64,000 nt of DNA from contig NZ_CP169244.1 of assembly GCF_041902385.1 (NCBI RefSeq), positions 1,426,001 to 1,490,000 of the forward strand. Direction: 5' to 3'. Under the pieces are notes generated by a model that was given only the letters and a program-made list of their open reading frames with translations, searched no databases and was not told where the DNA came from. Each line of letters begins with the position of its first letter. The stretch's first letter is position 1. Position numbers and translations under genes: made by a program. Below are positions 9,016 to 18,000 of the stretch, piece after piece. Source of the stretch: Arcticibacter sp041902385. GTDB lineage: Bacteria; Bacteroidota; Bacteroidia; Sphingobacteriales; Sphingobacteriaceae.

Positions 9016-9579
9016 ATGACCATCAGACAGGCCGGGCCTAAAGATAGCTTTTTCGTCTCAAAACTTATTCTGGAACCCATGAAGCCTCTTGCATTGTTTA
9101 TAACCGGGAGCGATGACCCTGAAGTTGCACGCAAGCTGCTTGAGGATTTGTTCCGCCGGCCGGATACACAATACAGTTACCGTAATACCCTCGTCTGCCA
9201 GGCAGAAGGGAGAGTTGTGGGATCGGTCACCGCTTATGATGGCGGCCGGCTCCCGGAGCTGAGAAGACCGGTAGATGACTATTTGGCCGCCCGGAAGCAC
9301 CCCATGATTATGAGCAACGAGACTGAGGCCGGAGAGTTTTATATCGATACGATCAGCGTGGATCCCCTGTTCAGAGGCAAAGGGATCGCTGGACGCCTGC
9401 TTGAGGCCGTGTACAGCAAAGCGGTTGATGAAGGGCACAGACGAGTAGGCCTGATTGTGGCCCCGGACAACGCCGGTGCTATTGCTCTTTACAGAAAAAC
9501 GGGTTTTGAACAGGCAGGGGTCCGCAACTTTGCGGGGAAAGAGTATTTACATCTGGTTCGCGATACAGGAGTCCTCTAG
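9016..9579 (+). CDS. GNAT family N-acetyltransferase
   Basis: About 187 residues starting MTIRQAGPKDS; the frame is open upstream to 8959, but that extension overlaps the helicase start and does not look like a GNAT N-terminus. The acetyl-CoA binding motif A is clear (ISVDPLFRGKGIAGRLLEAV), followed by the usual AIALYRKTGFEQ strand-helix. The acceptor substrate is unknown. It is the only plus-strand gene inside the ligase-associated repair cluster, lying between ligase and helicase. Its stop codon overlaps the ligase stop by 4 bases on the opposite strand. Confidence 0.88.
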   Translation: MTIRQAGPKDSFFVSKLILEPMKPLALFITGSDDPEVARKLLEDLFRRPDTQYSYRNTLVCQAEGRVVGSVTAYDGGRLPELRRPVDDYLAARKHPMIMSNETEAGEFYIDTISVDPLFRGKGIAGRLLEAVYSKAVDEGHRRVGLIVAPDNAGAIALYRKTGFEQAGVRNFAGKEYLHLVRDTGVL

Positions 9580-11195
9580 TCTTCGGGAAGCAGCGCTTTC
9601 AACGACTCAATAGTGTCGGCCTCTTCGATCTTCTTGTCATGCCGCCAGCGCAGGATCCTTGGAAAGCGAAGCGCCACGCCGGATTTATGACGGGACGACT
9701 TGTTGATGCCCTCAAAGCCTATTTCAAACACAAGCTCCGGCTTTACTGTCCTGACCGGGCCAAACTTCTCCATTGTATTCCGCTTTACGAAGTTGTCTAC
9801 CTTCCTGATCTCCTCATCAGTCAGACCGGAATAGGCTTTGGCAAATGGCACGAGGGATGCACCGTCCCAGACGGCGAAGGTATAATCGGTATAAAGGTCG
9901 GCACGTCTCCCATGTCCTTTCTGCGCGTAGATCATCACAGCGTCTACCGACAAGGGATCTACCTTCCACTTCCACCAATCACCCCGCTTTCTCCCTGTCT
10001 GGTAAACGGAAGTCTTTTTCTTTAACATGAAGCCCTCCGCCTGGTTATCCCGCGACTGCAGCCTGAGGTCGTAGAGCTCCTGCCAGCTGGCAAAGGAAAC
10101 AATAGGAGAAAGCCGGAAGACATCCTGATGTTCGCTTCTGGCATGAAGGCCTTCCAATATTGAGCGCCTGTGGTGCAGGGGCATGGAACGAATGTCGTCC
10201 CCGGCGAACTCAAGACAATCATAGGCGATAAAAGCCATAGGACTTTCGGTGAGCACTTTCCGGCTCAGGTTCTTCCTTCCAATACGGGTTTGCAGAACAT
10301 TGAAAGGTAGCGGCCTGCCGTCAGCAAAGCATATGGCCTCCCCGTCGAGCACTGTTCCCGCGGGCAGAGCCTGCAGGAAAGGGTGCAATTCAGGGAACTT
10401 GTCTGTTGCCAGCTCCTCTCCTCTTGTCCATATGAACACTTTGCCGTCGCGATGTATGGCCTGAGCCCGAATGCCATCCCACTTCCACTCTGCCTGCCAG
10501 CTTTCCGGATCCCCTAATGCTGTCTCCATTTCAGCCGCTGACTTCGCCTGGTCAGATGTTTCCTGAATGGGGTAAGCAAGGCAAAACGGGTAAGGCCGGG
10601 ATATATCGTCGGAGGCATCCTGTTCCTGCATCAGGTCGTAAAAGCTAAAAGCGAGCGGATCCCACTGGCCCATGATGCGATGGGTGAGCGTAGCCGGCTC
10701 CAGGCCTGATAGCTCAGAAAGTGCTTTTATGATAAGACTTTGTGATACGCCTATCCGGAAACTTCCTGTCAGGATCTTATTAAAGACGAAACGCTCCTGC
10801 TGCCCCATCGACATCCAGGAGTCCTTCAGCCAGGAGCGGCGCTCATCTTCAGTCAGAGCGCTCAACTGATTAATTTCCGCAATCCATTCTGACAACGACT
10901 TATCCTGTGTATCAACAGGATCGGGCAATAAGAGAGCGATCGTCTCACCGAGGTCTCCCACTACATGATAACTTTCTTCGAACAGCCATTGCGGAATATT
11001 GGCAAGCTCCATGGCCCACTGCCTGATCTGGGTCGAGTTGATCTGCCGCTTAGGCTTCCGCCCGGTGAAGAGAGCGAGCGTTTGGATCTTGTCTTCGTCG
11101 GCAACTGATATAAAATAGCTTTTCAGAATGCCGATCTTTTCATTTGTTTTATTGGTCTCATCGAGGTCGGCAAAAAGGCGTGCAAAATCTCTCAT
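9576..11195 (-). CDS. ATP-dependent DNA ligase, ligase-associated DNA damage response type
   Basis: 539 residues. An N-terminal alpha-helical domain of about 200 residues precedes the nucleotidyltransferase domain. The adenylated Lys is K238 in EWKWDGIRAQ (KxDG motif), followed by IWTRGEELATDKFPEL, VLDGEAICF and the C-terminal motifs WWKWKVDPLSVDAV. The OB fold includes RFPRILRWR. It seals nicks using ATP and is separate from the replicative NAD-dependent ligase. Its ATG overlaps the stop of the MBL exonuclease gene (ATGA), so the two are translationally coupled. This matches TIGR04120 and the conserved exonuclease-ligase-helicase neighbourhood. Confidence 0.93.
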   Translation of the reverse strand: MRDFARLFADLDETNKTNEKIGILKSYFISVADEDKIQTLALFTGRKPKRQINSTQIRQWAMELANIPQWLFEESYHVVGDLGETIALLLPDPVDTQDKSLSEWIAEINQLSALTEDERRSWLKDSWMSMGQQERFVFNKILTGSFRIGVSQSLIIKALSELSGLEPATLTHRIMGQWDPLAFSFYDLMQEQDASDDISRPYPFCLAYPIQETSDQAKSAAEMETALGDPESWQAEWKWDGIRAQAIHRDGKVFIWTRGEELATDKFPELHPFLQALPAGTVLDGEAICFADGRPLPFNVLQTRIGRKNLSRKVLTESPMAFIAYDCLEFAGDDIRSMPLHHRRSILEGLHARSEHQDVFRLSPIVSFASWQELYDLRLQSRDNQAEGFMLKKKTSVYQTGRKRGDWWKWKVDPLSVDAVMIYAQKGHGRRADLYTDYTFAVWDGASLVPFAKAYSGLTDEEIRKVDNFVKRNTMEKFGPVRTVKPELVFEIGFEGINKSSRHKSGVALRFPRILRWRHDKKIEEADTIESLKALLPED

Positions 11196-12268
11196 ATTTC
11201 TCCTCCTTGCTCTGCAGTACCGGCAGTTTCGGCAGGCAGGTCACTTCCTGAAATGCCCGTCTCTTTAATTTCGACACTCTCTTCTTCCTCGCCATAGAAG
11301 GTATGAGCTTCATGTGCATTGTACCCTCTATCGCGCAGGTAACGGGCAAAAGAGGCGGTATAGCCGTGAGTAAGGCATACGCATTCGCAGCCTGTGGCAT
11401 CTATTGCCCTGATCAGTCCCGGCCAGTCAGCATGGTCAGAAAGAACGAAGCCGCGGTCAGCGGCCATTCGTCGCTTTGCGCCCCGCAGCGCCATCCAGCC
11501 AGAACAGTAGCCAAAGGAAAATGGCTGAACTTTGCGCATCCAGGGAGAACCCACTGCTGAGGGCGGGCAGATGATAATGCCCTTCTTCATCTCCTCTCTG
11601 GAGGTAGCAGGTGTGATCCGCTCCGCCGGCGCGAGCACTACCCCATCGCCGCGAAGAGCGTCATTAGTATTGGCAATTACACCGTGGAGGAATATCTTCC
11701 CGATGGAGGGATCGAGATGCTGAAGAATGCGCTGGGCCTTCCCCAGGGAGTAACCGGCGATAAAAGAGGCCCTTCCCTCTTCGGCGTTCTTCTTCCACCA
11801 CTGGTTAATGTCCGCGTGAACCTCCTTTGGATCCTTCCACTTATAAACCGGCATTCCGAAGGTACACTCTGAGATGAATGTATGGCAGTGCACAGGTTCG
11901 AAGGGCGCAGACACGCCATCATCTTCCAGCTTATAGTCGCCGGAGACTACCCATACCTCGCCCCGGTACTCTACGCACACCTGAGCAGAGCCAATAATGT
12001 GGCCTGCAGGATAGAACGATATCCTGACTCCGTTTCGCGTAACACTCTCGCCGTAGTCCATAGTTTGCAGACTAATCGGCCCGAGCCTGTAGTTCAAGAC
12101 GCCTCTCGCCAGACGATGGGCGAGGTACTGGCCATGCCCCCACCTTGCGTGATCAGAATGGGCATGTGTAATGACAGCATAATCTACAGGCTTCCACGGG
12201 TCTATATAGAAGCCGCCTGCTTCACAGTAGATCCCTCTGTCGTTGAACTGGAGTAAAGGCTTTGCCAT
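11192..12268 (-). CDS. Ligase-associated DNA damage response exonuclease (MBL/beta-CASP, SNM1-like)
   Basis: 358 residues. The metallo-beta-lactamase metal motif is THAHSDHARW (H35, H37, D39, H40), with VVSGDYKLEDD as a later ligand motif and SDHADWPGL in the beta-CASP part. The family (TIGR04122) is thought to process DNA ends before sealing by the partner ligase, whose gene starts inside this one's stop. The last 40 residues are acidic and low-complexity (EEEESVEIKETG). It is the first gene of the repair set; a terminator separates it from the upstream ctp gene. Confidence 0.92.
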   Translation of the reverse strand: MAKPLLQFNDRGIYCEAGGFYIDPWKPVDYAVITHAHSDHARWGHGQYLAHRLARGVLNYRLGPISLQTMDYGESVTRNGVRISFYPAGHIIGSAQVCVEYRGEVWVVSGDYKLEDDGVSAPFEPVHCHTFISECTFGMPVYKWKDPKEVHADINQWWKKNAEEGRASFIAGYSLGKAQRILQHLDPSIGKIFLHGVIANTNDALRGDGVVLAPAERITPATSREEMKKGIIICPPSAVGSPWMRKVQPFSFGYCSGWMALRGAKRRMAADRGFVLSDHADWPGLIRAIDATGCECVCLTHGYTASFARYLRDRGYNAHEAHTFYGEEEESVEIKETGISGSDLPAETAGTAEQGGEI

Positions 12269-12311
12269 AAGGTACTAACAGGAAAGGAAAGACGATGGTT
12301 TTAAAACACAA

Positions 12312-12334
12312 AAGCCGGACTTCAGGTCCGGCTT
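12312..12334 (-). terminator. Terminator after the C-terminal processing peptidase gene
   Basis: 9-bp perfect stem AAGCCGGAC/GTCCGGCTT around a 5-nt loop, followed on the minus strand by TTGTGTTTT. It lies between the ctp stop (12357) and the exonuclease start (12268). Confidence 0.78.
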
Positions 12335-12356
12335 CCGCTGTATTTGTTTATCTGTT

Positions 12357-14504
12357 CTAGTATACTACACTAAACTGACCGGCCTGGTTTGCCCGAATAA
12401 AATCAGCCATTGTCTTCAGGCTCTCGTCCTGAACAAAGTCGTTTTCCTCTTTAGGCTTTACTTCGCCCTTCTTGAGCGGCGGAAGGCCCTGAAGAGCACG
12501 TCTTTGGTTGTCGCGGGCCAGTGTACGAGCTTCCTGTTCTTCACGCTCTTTCTTGAGCTGCGCCTCATTGAGCGTTACAGTTGTCTCCGCTTCGCGCTTC
12601 CTGAACAATTCAATGTCTTCAAGCAGGAACTTGTACTCGGGCGACGTCTTCATTCGCTGCTCGTGTTGTTTGGTCAGCTGCGACTTAATCGCTGAAAGAT
12701 TTGCGACCGGAGTATAACGGGCAGGCTTTATGATGTCGAACGGAAGAGCGGAAGGCTCTGAGCTTTCACCATATTTGGATGCTGAAAAAACCATCGGGAA
12801 CTGAATATCGGGCATGACGCCTTTGTGCTGGGTACTGCTTCCGTTCACCCGGTAGAACTTCGCCATGGTCAGGTTGATCTGTCCGAATTTTGGAAGCTGG
12901 GTTGCAGAACCGTTCTTGTCTGAGCCCTTGATCTTGTTGATGAACTCGTCAAGCGTGCTGATAAAACGACTCATGTCAAGCGCCGACTGCACCGTTCCTT
13001 TTCCGTAGGTTTGAGTACCCATGATGATGCCGCGGTTGTAATCCTGAATGGCAGCAGCAAAAATCTCTGATGCAGAAGCGCTAAACCGGTCTACCATCAC
13101 TCCAAGAGGACCAGTCCATGCGATTGTCGGGTCGTCATCCTCCTGTATCTCTGTTTGCCTTGCGTCTCGCACTTGTACAACGGGCCCGGTCTTAATAAAC
13201 AAGCCGGTAAGCTCAATTGCTTCCATCAGCGAGCCGCCTCCGTTTGTACGCAAATCCATTACAATGCCATCAACCTTATCTCTATTAAGCGTATCAATAA
13301 TGAGCTTAACGTCGCGTGTGGTGCTCTTATAGTTCGGATCACCTGCCTGATAGGCTTTGAAGTCGACATAGAACGCCGGAACTTCAATTACACCAATCCG
13401 GTACGTTTTGCCGCCCGAAGTAATGCTCTTTATCTTCTTCTTAGCCGACTGTTCTTCCATCACCACTTTTTCACGCACCAGCGATACGATCTTCGGTGTG
13501 GCCGAAAGCTCCTGGCCTGCAGGAATTATTTTTAGTCTTACTGTGGTTCCACGTGGACCTTTGATTTTCTGGACGGTGTTGTCGAGCCTCCATCCTCTCA
13601 CGTCAACAAACTCTCCGTCTTCGCCTTGCGCTACCGCGATGATCTTGTCATTCACGTTTAGCTTCTTCGACTTAAAGGCAGGCCCGCCAGGGATGATCCC
13701 GGCAATCTTTACCACCTCATTCTCGAGCTGCAGGCTGGCTCCGATCCCTTCAAAGGTACGGGCCATATCTTCGTTAAAGCGCTGAGCGTTTTCGGGATTA
13801 AAGTAGTTTGTATGAGGGTCTATTGATTCGGTAAAGGCGTCCATCATGGCCTGGAAAGCATCCTGATTATTGAGCTTCTTAGCCTGGGAAAGCAGGTTCT
13901 CATAGCGTTGCTTGAGGGTGGTCACGTTCTTTGCCTCGTCAGAGCCTGAAAGGCGAAGGTTGAGCAGATCGTACTTTACCCTCTTGATCCACTCCTTGTT
14001 TGCCTCGTCGGCAGATTTAAACCAGGGGAGTTTTTCGCGATTGTATGTATAAGTCTCATTAGTGGTAAAATCGAACTTGTTATTGATCTGGGAGAGCGAA
14101 TAGCTTAACCGCTCTTCGTACCTTTTCTGGAGCGTATTAAACATCCGGAACATGGCCGTCAGATCGCCATTGCGCAGGTCATCGTCAAGCGTGGTGCGAT
14201 ACTTTTCAAAATCGGATACATCCGAAGCTAAAAGATAATTCTTGCCTTCATCGAGCTGCTTGAGATAGCGATCAAAAATGACTGATGAAATTGAGTCGTT
14301 TAGTTTTACCTTTTTGTAATTGGCTGTTTCGATGATCTTAACCAGCTGGGCTGCTACCAGCCCCTGCTTTTCATCTGGCTGTAAGTTATGGGTGCTGTCT
14401 ACAGCAGACTCGGCCCTTGGTTTCGCTTTGCAGGCCACTACAGCTACTATAAACAAAGCCAGAAATATTCGTTTAAGCATTTCCTTGAAAGATTTAAAAT
14501 CCAT
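12357..14504 (-). CDS. C-terminal processing peptidase (Tsp/Prc, S41A), probable lipoprotein
   Basis: 715 residues. A lipobox-like VVAC gives C25. The layout follows Tsp: N-terminal helical domain (to about 230), PDZ domain near 255-340 (GIIPGGPAFKSKKLNVNDKIIAV), then the S41 catalytic core and a C-terminal helical region rich in Glu/Arg. The nucleophile is S479 in DRFSASASE, and the general-base Lys is in QTYGKGTVQS about 25 residues later. It degrades periplasmic proteins from their C-termini. Met9 (MLKRIF) is an equally good start. Terminators flank the gene on both sides, so it is likely monocistronic. Confidence 0.95.
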   Translation of the reverse strand: MDFKSFKEMLKRIFLALFIVAVVACKAKPRAESAVDSTHNLQPDEKQGLVAAQLVKIIETANYKKVKLNDSISSVIFDRYLKQLDEGKNYLLASDVSDFEKYRTTLDDDLRNGDLTAMFRMFNTLQKRYEERLSYSLSQINNKFDFTTNETYTYNREKLPWFKSADEANKEWIKRVKYDLLNLRLSGSDEAKNVTTLKQRYENLLSQAKKLNNQDAFQAMMDAFTESIDPHTNYFNPENAQRFNEDMARTFEGIGASLQLENEVVKIAGIIPGGPAFKSKKLNVNDKIIAVAQGEDGEFVDVRGWRLDNTVQKIKGPRGTTVRLKIIPAGQELSATPKIVSLVREKVVMEEQSAKKKIKSITSGGKTYRIGVIEVPAFYVDFKAYQAGDPNYKSTTRDVKLIIDTLNRDKVDGIVMDLRTNGGGSLMEAIELTGLFIKTGPVVQVRDARQTEIQEDDDPTIAWTGPLGVMVDRFSASASEIFAAAIQDYNRGIIMGTQTYGKGTVQSALDMSRFISTLDEFINKIKGSDKNGSATQLPKFGQINLTMAKFYRVNGSSTQHKGVMPDIQFPMVFSASKYGESSEPSALPFDIIKPARYTPVANLSAIKSQLTKQHEQRMKTSPEYKFLLEDIELFRKREAETTVTLNEAQLKKEREEQEARTLARDNQRRALQGLPPLKKGEVKPKEENDFVQDESLKTMADFIRANQAGQFSVVY

Positions 14505-14558
14505 TTTCTTATATCTACTCTTCTCTGCTAATTCTATACCACTCTGCAGTATAAAAAG

Positions 14559-14586
14559 AAAGAGGCAGTGTGTACTCTGCCTCTTT
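14559..14586 (-). terminator. Terminator after the TPR protein gene
   Basis: 10-bp perfect stem AAAGAGGCAG/CTGCCTCTTT with an 8-nt loop. On the minus strand the stem is followed by CTTTTTATAC. It lies 72 nt beyond the TPR gene stop. Confidence 0.72.
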
Positions 14587-14658
14587 AACTTATCAAGATC
14601 AAAAATAGTATAAAATGTTACTTTTAAAGTAGAAAAATTACATTTACCAGAAAGTAAA

Positions 14659-15741
14659 CTACAAGGTTACGCTTTTCATCAGACTCTCGCGGAGGCGGCT
14701 GTATTCGTCGAGCGCAGAGCCGGCTGCAGGATAATTGCCCAGTTGGCTGTACACTTCTCCAAGCTCTGCCTTAATTTCGATCAGCTTTACCGGCATGTTG
14801 TTTTGTACAGCCAGAACCTCTGCCTTCCGATAGTCATCGATGGCCATCTCCGGCTCTCCCAGCGCATTTTTCACTTCCGCCAGATGAATCAGGCACGACA
14901 CCAGGGCTTCCCGGTTATCCAGGCGTGTAGCCAGCGCGTGTCCCTGAACATAGAACCATTTTGCCTCTGAGTAGCGCTTCTGCGTATAATATATTTTAGC
15001 CAGCTGCTGAAATGACCTTAAACGGCCCGGCTTATTTCCTGTCCGGGTAAACATCGGCAGTGCTTTTTTCAGTATGCAGTATTCTGCTTCTGCATACTTG
15101 TTCTGCAGCAGCCTGGTTTCTGCCAGGCTAAGGTAGCCTTCCGCTGCTTGTGGAATCTTGTTCGACGCCATATTGAGGTTGATCAGATTCTGCCCAAAAA
15201 GCGCTGCCTTTTCATTATTGCCAGCGTTCTTATAAAGCGCAACGAGGTTTTCGGCCGCTTTTGCCATTCCTGCCTTGTCCTTCAGTCGCTCCTTCAGGGC
15301 ATAAGCTTCGTTAAAATACGTAATTGCTTTTTCGGTATCTCCCCTTTTACCGTAATATACTCCATAGGTATTCAGAATAAGAGATTTGTTTTTAAGGTCG
15401 TTCGTTCTTTCATATTCCTCGAGCACAAGTCCGAGTGTACTGATAACCTTTTCGTCGGGGATGTCGGATGTTTCGGTTTCATTCAGGAGTTTGTTCAGAA
15501 GCAGAGAGCTTTGATATTTCGCCAGTTCCTGGACCTCCTTATTCTTTTTTTGCAGTCGCTCTCTTACCAGCAATCTCCTTACTTGCGCAGAATCGACCGT
15601 ACGGGCATCAAAAAATACCGGGCCGATTTTTACGGACCTGATCCTTGCTGCCGCCGATACGGAATCTGGATTACTAGCAAAACTGTTCACACCAGCCAGC
15701 AGAAATAACGCTGCTGCACTTAAAATTCTTTTAACCCTCAT
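14659..15741 (-). CDS. Exported tetratricopeptide repeat protein, function unknown
   Basis: 360 residues with an N-terminal signal peptide (MRVKRILSAAALFLLAGVNS). The rest is made of helical repeats of TPR spacing, such as GDTEKAITYFNEAYALKERL and RYSEAKWFYVQGHALATRLD, and covers roughly residues 90-350. There is no transmembrane helix, kinase or DNA-binding domain after the repeats, so it is not one of the TPR sensor kinases common in Bacteroidota unless that part was lost. It lies 84 bp downstream of the isoaspartyl peptidase on the same strand and could be co-transcribed, but nothing links it to cyanophycin metabolism. Confidence 0.8.
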   Translation of the reverse strand: MRVKRILSAAALFLLAGVNSFASNPDSVSAAARIRSVKIGPVFFDARTVDSAQVRRLLVRERLQKKNKEVQELAKYQSSLLLNKLLNETETSDIPDEKVISTLGLVLEEYERTNDLKNKSLILNTYGVYYGKRGDTEKAITYFNEAYALKERLKDKAGMAKAAENLVALYKNAGNNEKAALFGQNLINLNMASNKIPQAAEGYLSLAETRLLQNKYAEAEYCILKKALPMFTRTGNKPGRLRSFQQLAKIYYTQKRYSEAKWFYVQGHALATRLDNREALVSCLIHLAEVKNALGEPEMAIDDYRKAEVLAVQNNMPVKLIEIKAELGEVYSQLGNYPAAGSALDEYSRLRESLMKSVTL

Positions 15742-15825
15742 GTTTCTTCACTCAACAGATAAACGTTGGTAAATATACGTATATAACTGATGTTGAGTTA
15801 CATTTATTTCGCGGGCACGAAAACT

Positions 15826-16719
15826 TTAGTCGCCAATGAATGTTTGCAACCACATTTTACCGGTACGGCTTATTGGAAAAACATCCGGTTTCTGGTCAAA
15901 ACAAGCCCATACCATATAAGGATGAGAATCGGTATGATACACTTCTCCGCTTGCAGATATACCAATTACACCGGCAAAGCCATCAATCGCTTTCAGCTCG
16001 CTCATCGATCGTTCACAGGCATCCCTGAGCGGGAGGCCGTCAGTCACCCGTGTCACGATCTTGGCGGCAAGCGCCACATTGACGATGTCTTCCCCTACTC
16101 CAGTGCACGATACGGCGGCATGGCCATTGGCGAAATTGCCGGCAACGGTAGCAGAATCGCTTACACGGCCTGGCATCTCGAAGCCTTTTCCTCCGGTAGA
16201 GGTAGCTGCAGCGAGCCGCCCCTCCCGGTCAATTGCTACACAGCCGACCGTTCCTTTTCGAACTGATTCTTCAAGCTTTTGGATGTATTCCTCTTTGCGC
16301 TGTCGCGTTTCAGGATTGAAGTATCCAAACCCCATCTTCCGGGCAAAGTCCTGCGCTTCAGCGCCGCTTAAAACCTTGTCTTCAAAATCCAGGAGCTTTT
16401 GAGCAACATAGACGGGATTTTTCACCTCTTCGATATTGATGACCCCTGAGAATGTTTGCCTTTCGCCATCCATCAGGGACGCGCTCAATCTGATCTTGCC
16501 GTCGCTTTGTATCTGCGACCCAATGCCGGCGTTGAAGAGATCACAGTCTTCCAAAAGGGAAACCGCATAGGCCACTGATTCAATTGCAGAATGCGAAAGT
16601 AAATACTGGTGAGCTTTCTCAATAATCCCGGTCAGCGCCTTTTGTTTGGCTTTCTTAATTTCCTCGGTACCCGAAGACTCGCTAAAAAAGCCGCCGTGTA
16701 TAATAATTTTTGGTTCCAT
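15826..16719 (-). CDS. iaaA: Isoaspartyl peptidase / L-asparaginase (Ntn hydrolase), probable beta-Asp-Arg dipeptidase
   Basis: 297 residues of the plant-type asparaginase fold. The autocleavage site is KGTVGCVAID with T157 as the new N-terminal nucleophile, followed by AAATSTGG. Substrate-binding blocks include GRVSDSATVAGNFA. The start is MEPKIIIHGGFF. The gene follows the cyanophycinase stop without any gap, so it very likely hydrolyses the beta-Asp-Arg dipeptides that cyanophycinase releases into Asp and Arg. The family also acts on isoaspartyl peptides from protein damage; the gene context favours the storage-polymer role. Confidence 0.92.
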   Translation of the reverse strand: MEPKIIIHGGFFSESSGTEEIKKAKQKALTGIIEKAHQYLLSHSAIESVAYAVSLLEDCDLFNAGIGSQIQSDGKIRLSASLMDGERQTFSGVINIEEVKNPVYVAQKLLDFEDKVLSGAEAQDFARKMGFGYFNPETRQRKEEYIQKLEESVRKGTVGCVAIDREGRLAAATSTGGKGFEMPGRVSDSATVAGNFANGHAAVSCTGVGEDIVNVALAAKIVTRVTDGLPLRDACERSMSELKAIDGFAGVIGISASGEVYHTDSHPYMVWACFDQKPDVFPISRTGKMWLQTFIGD

Positions 16720-17628
16720 TTAGTCTTCGTCTTTCGCTCTAAGGTAGATGTCGCCTTCCACTTTGATTGCCTTGTTGATTACCAATTCGTGCCGATGTAA
16801 GTTGTACCGGTCGAAGATCGACATCACATGCACTCTCAGGTTATCGATAGATACAGGCGAACCTATTTCCACGTCGTATATACTGGTTTCATTGATATAA
16901 CGTCCGTCTACAAGAATTGTTAGGCCTGATCCGATGGCCTCCATAAAGTAGCCCTGGGTGATCAGGAGACCGGCATCTTCTCCGAGGCCGATGCCCAGCA
17001 TTCCCGGGTTGCTGGCCACTGCGTAGAACAGCCGCCCTATACGTCCCCTCTGCACGAAATGAGTGTCAATGATGACATCATCAATAAAGCCGAGGCCTCC
17101 TGTCATTTGCACCTCACCCTTGATTAGTGCTTCACTGCTGTTCCCCCGGTAGATCATGTTTGCCGAGGCAGCAGCAGCTCCTGCGGAGGTACCGGCTATC
17201 AGGAAGGGCTCAGTCTGATATCGTTCTTTCAGAATCCTCAGAAACTCGGTACCACCAAAAATAGAACTGAGACGGAGCTGATCGCCGCCCGAAAACATCA
17301 CCACGTCGGCCTTCCTGATCCGGCTGAGAACCTCGGGTTGAGACGCTTCTTCGCGCGAACGGATATCGAGCACGCTGACATGGTTAACCTGCAGCTGACT
17401 GAACGACTTGATGTATTCGGCGCCAACGATTTCGGGGATTTTAGAAGCGGTAGTAACAACTTCAACCACGGACTCGTGCCCTTTGGCTGACTCGGTGATC
17501 ATTCGCTTCAATATTCCCCGTTCGAAAAATTTGACGTAGTGGGGATGGCTGATGTTCTCGTTATAGCTTAAAGAGCTTCCCAAATCGACCGCACCTCCAA
17601 TAATAACAAGTTTCCCTTTTGGCTGCAT
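16720..17628 (-). CDS. cphB: Cyanophycinase
   Basis: 302 residues of the S51 peptidase-like family. The serine nucleophile is S148 in IAGTSAGAAAAS. Supporting blocks are VVMFSGGDQLRLSS and DTHFVQRGRIGRL with the His expected after the nucleophile, and GIGLGEDAGLLI. It cuts multi-L-arginyl-poly-L-aspartate into beta-Asp-Arg dipeptides in the cytoplasm. It is divergent from the synthetase gene and directly upstream of the isoaspartyl peptidase, a standard arrangement for a cyanophycin degradation operon. Confidence 0.94.
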   Translation of the reverse strand: MQPKGKLVIIGGAVDLGSSLSYNENISHPHYVKFFERGILKRMITESAKGHESVVEVVTTASKIPEIVGAEYIKSFSQLQVNHVSVLDIRSREEASQPEVLSRIRKADVVMFSGGDQLRLSSIFGGTEFLRILKERYQTEPFLIAGTSAGAAAASANMIYRGNSSEALIKGEVQMTGGLGFIDDVIIDTHFVQRGRIGRLFYAVASNPGMLGIGLGEDAGLLITQGYFMEAIGSGLTILVDGRYINETSIYDVEIGSPVSIDNLRVHVMSIFDRYNLHRHELVINKAIKVEGDIYLRAKDED

Positions 17629-18000
17629 AGCTGTAGATTACACGTGTATCTTCAAACTTACCTATATTTTTCAAAATGGTTTGATCTTTTCACACTGGGG
17701 GAACTGAAGCAACAAAATGGACCGTTCTTCAAAACTTTTGTGCGGCGTGCTTGGTTAAATAGAACCAAAAGTTTTCAGACCTGATAGTTACCTTCAAAAT
17801 AGCAAAACAAGATGCGCCATCAAAACACTGTTTGTAAAAGGAAACGAGGCACTGAGGCTGGCTTGATTTTCGCGCTGACACTTTCCCAAAACCCTTATAT
17901 AAAACCCTTGATGAGCGGAACGATCGCGGGCAGCTATGGCGCGGCCTTCCCCATCTCTCTGTAAAAACAAATAGACTTTACTAAAACCAACTGAAACACC
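17629..18000. promoter_or_regulatory. Divergent cphB/cphA control region
   Basis: 372 bp without a coding frame. On the minus strand TAAGTTTG (complement of 17653-17660) matches the -7 element, 24 nt before the cphB start, but no TTG lies at the right distance. No clear plus-strand promoter or operator palindrome was found before cphA. Confidence 0.4.
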
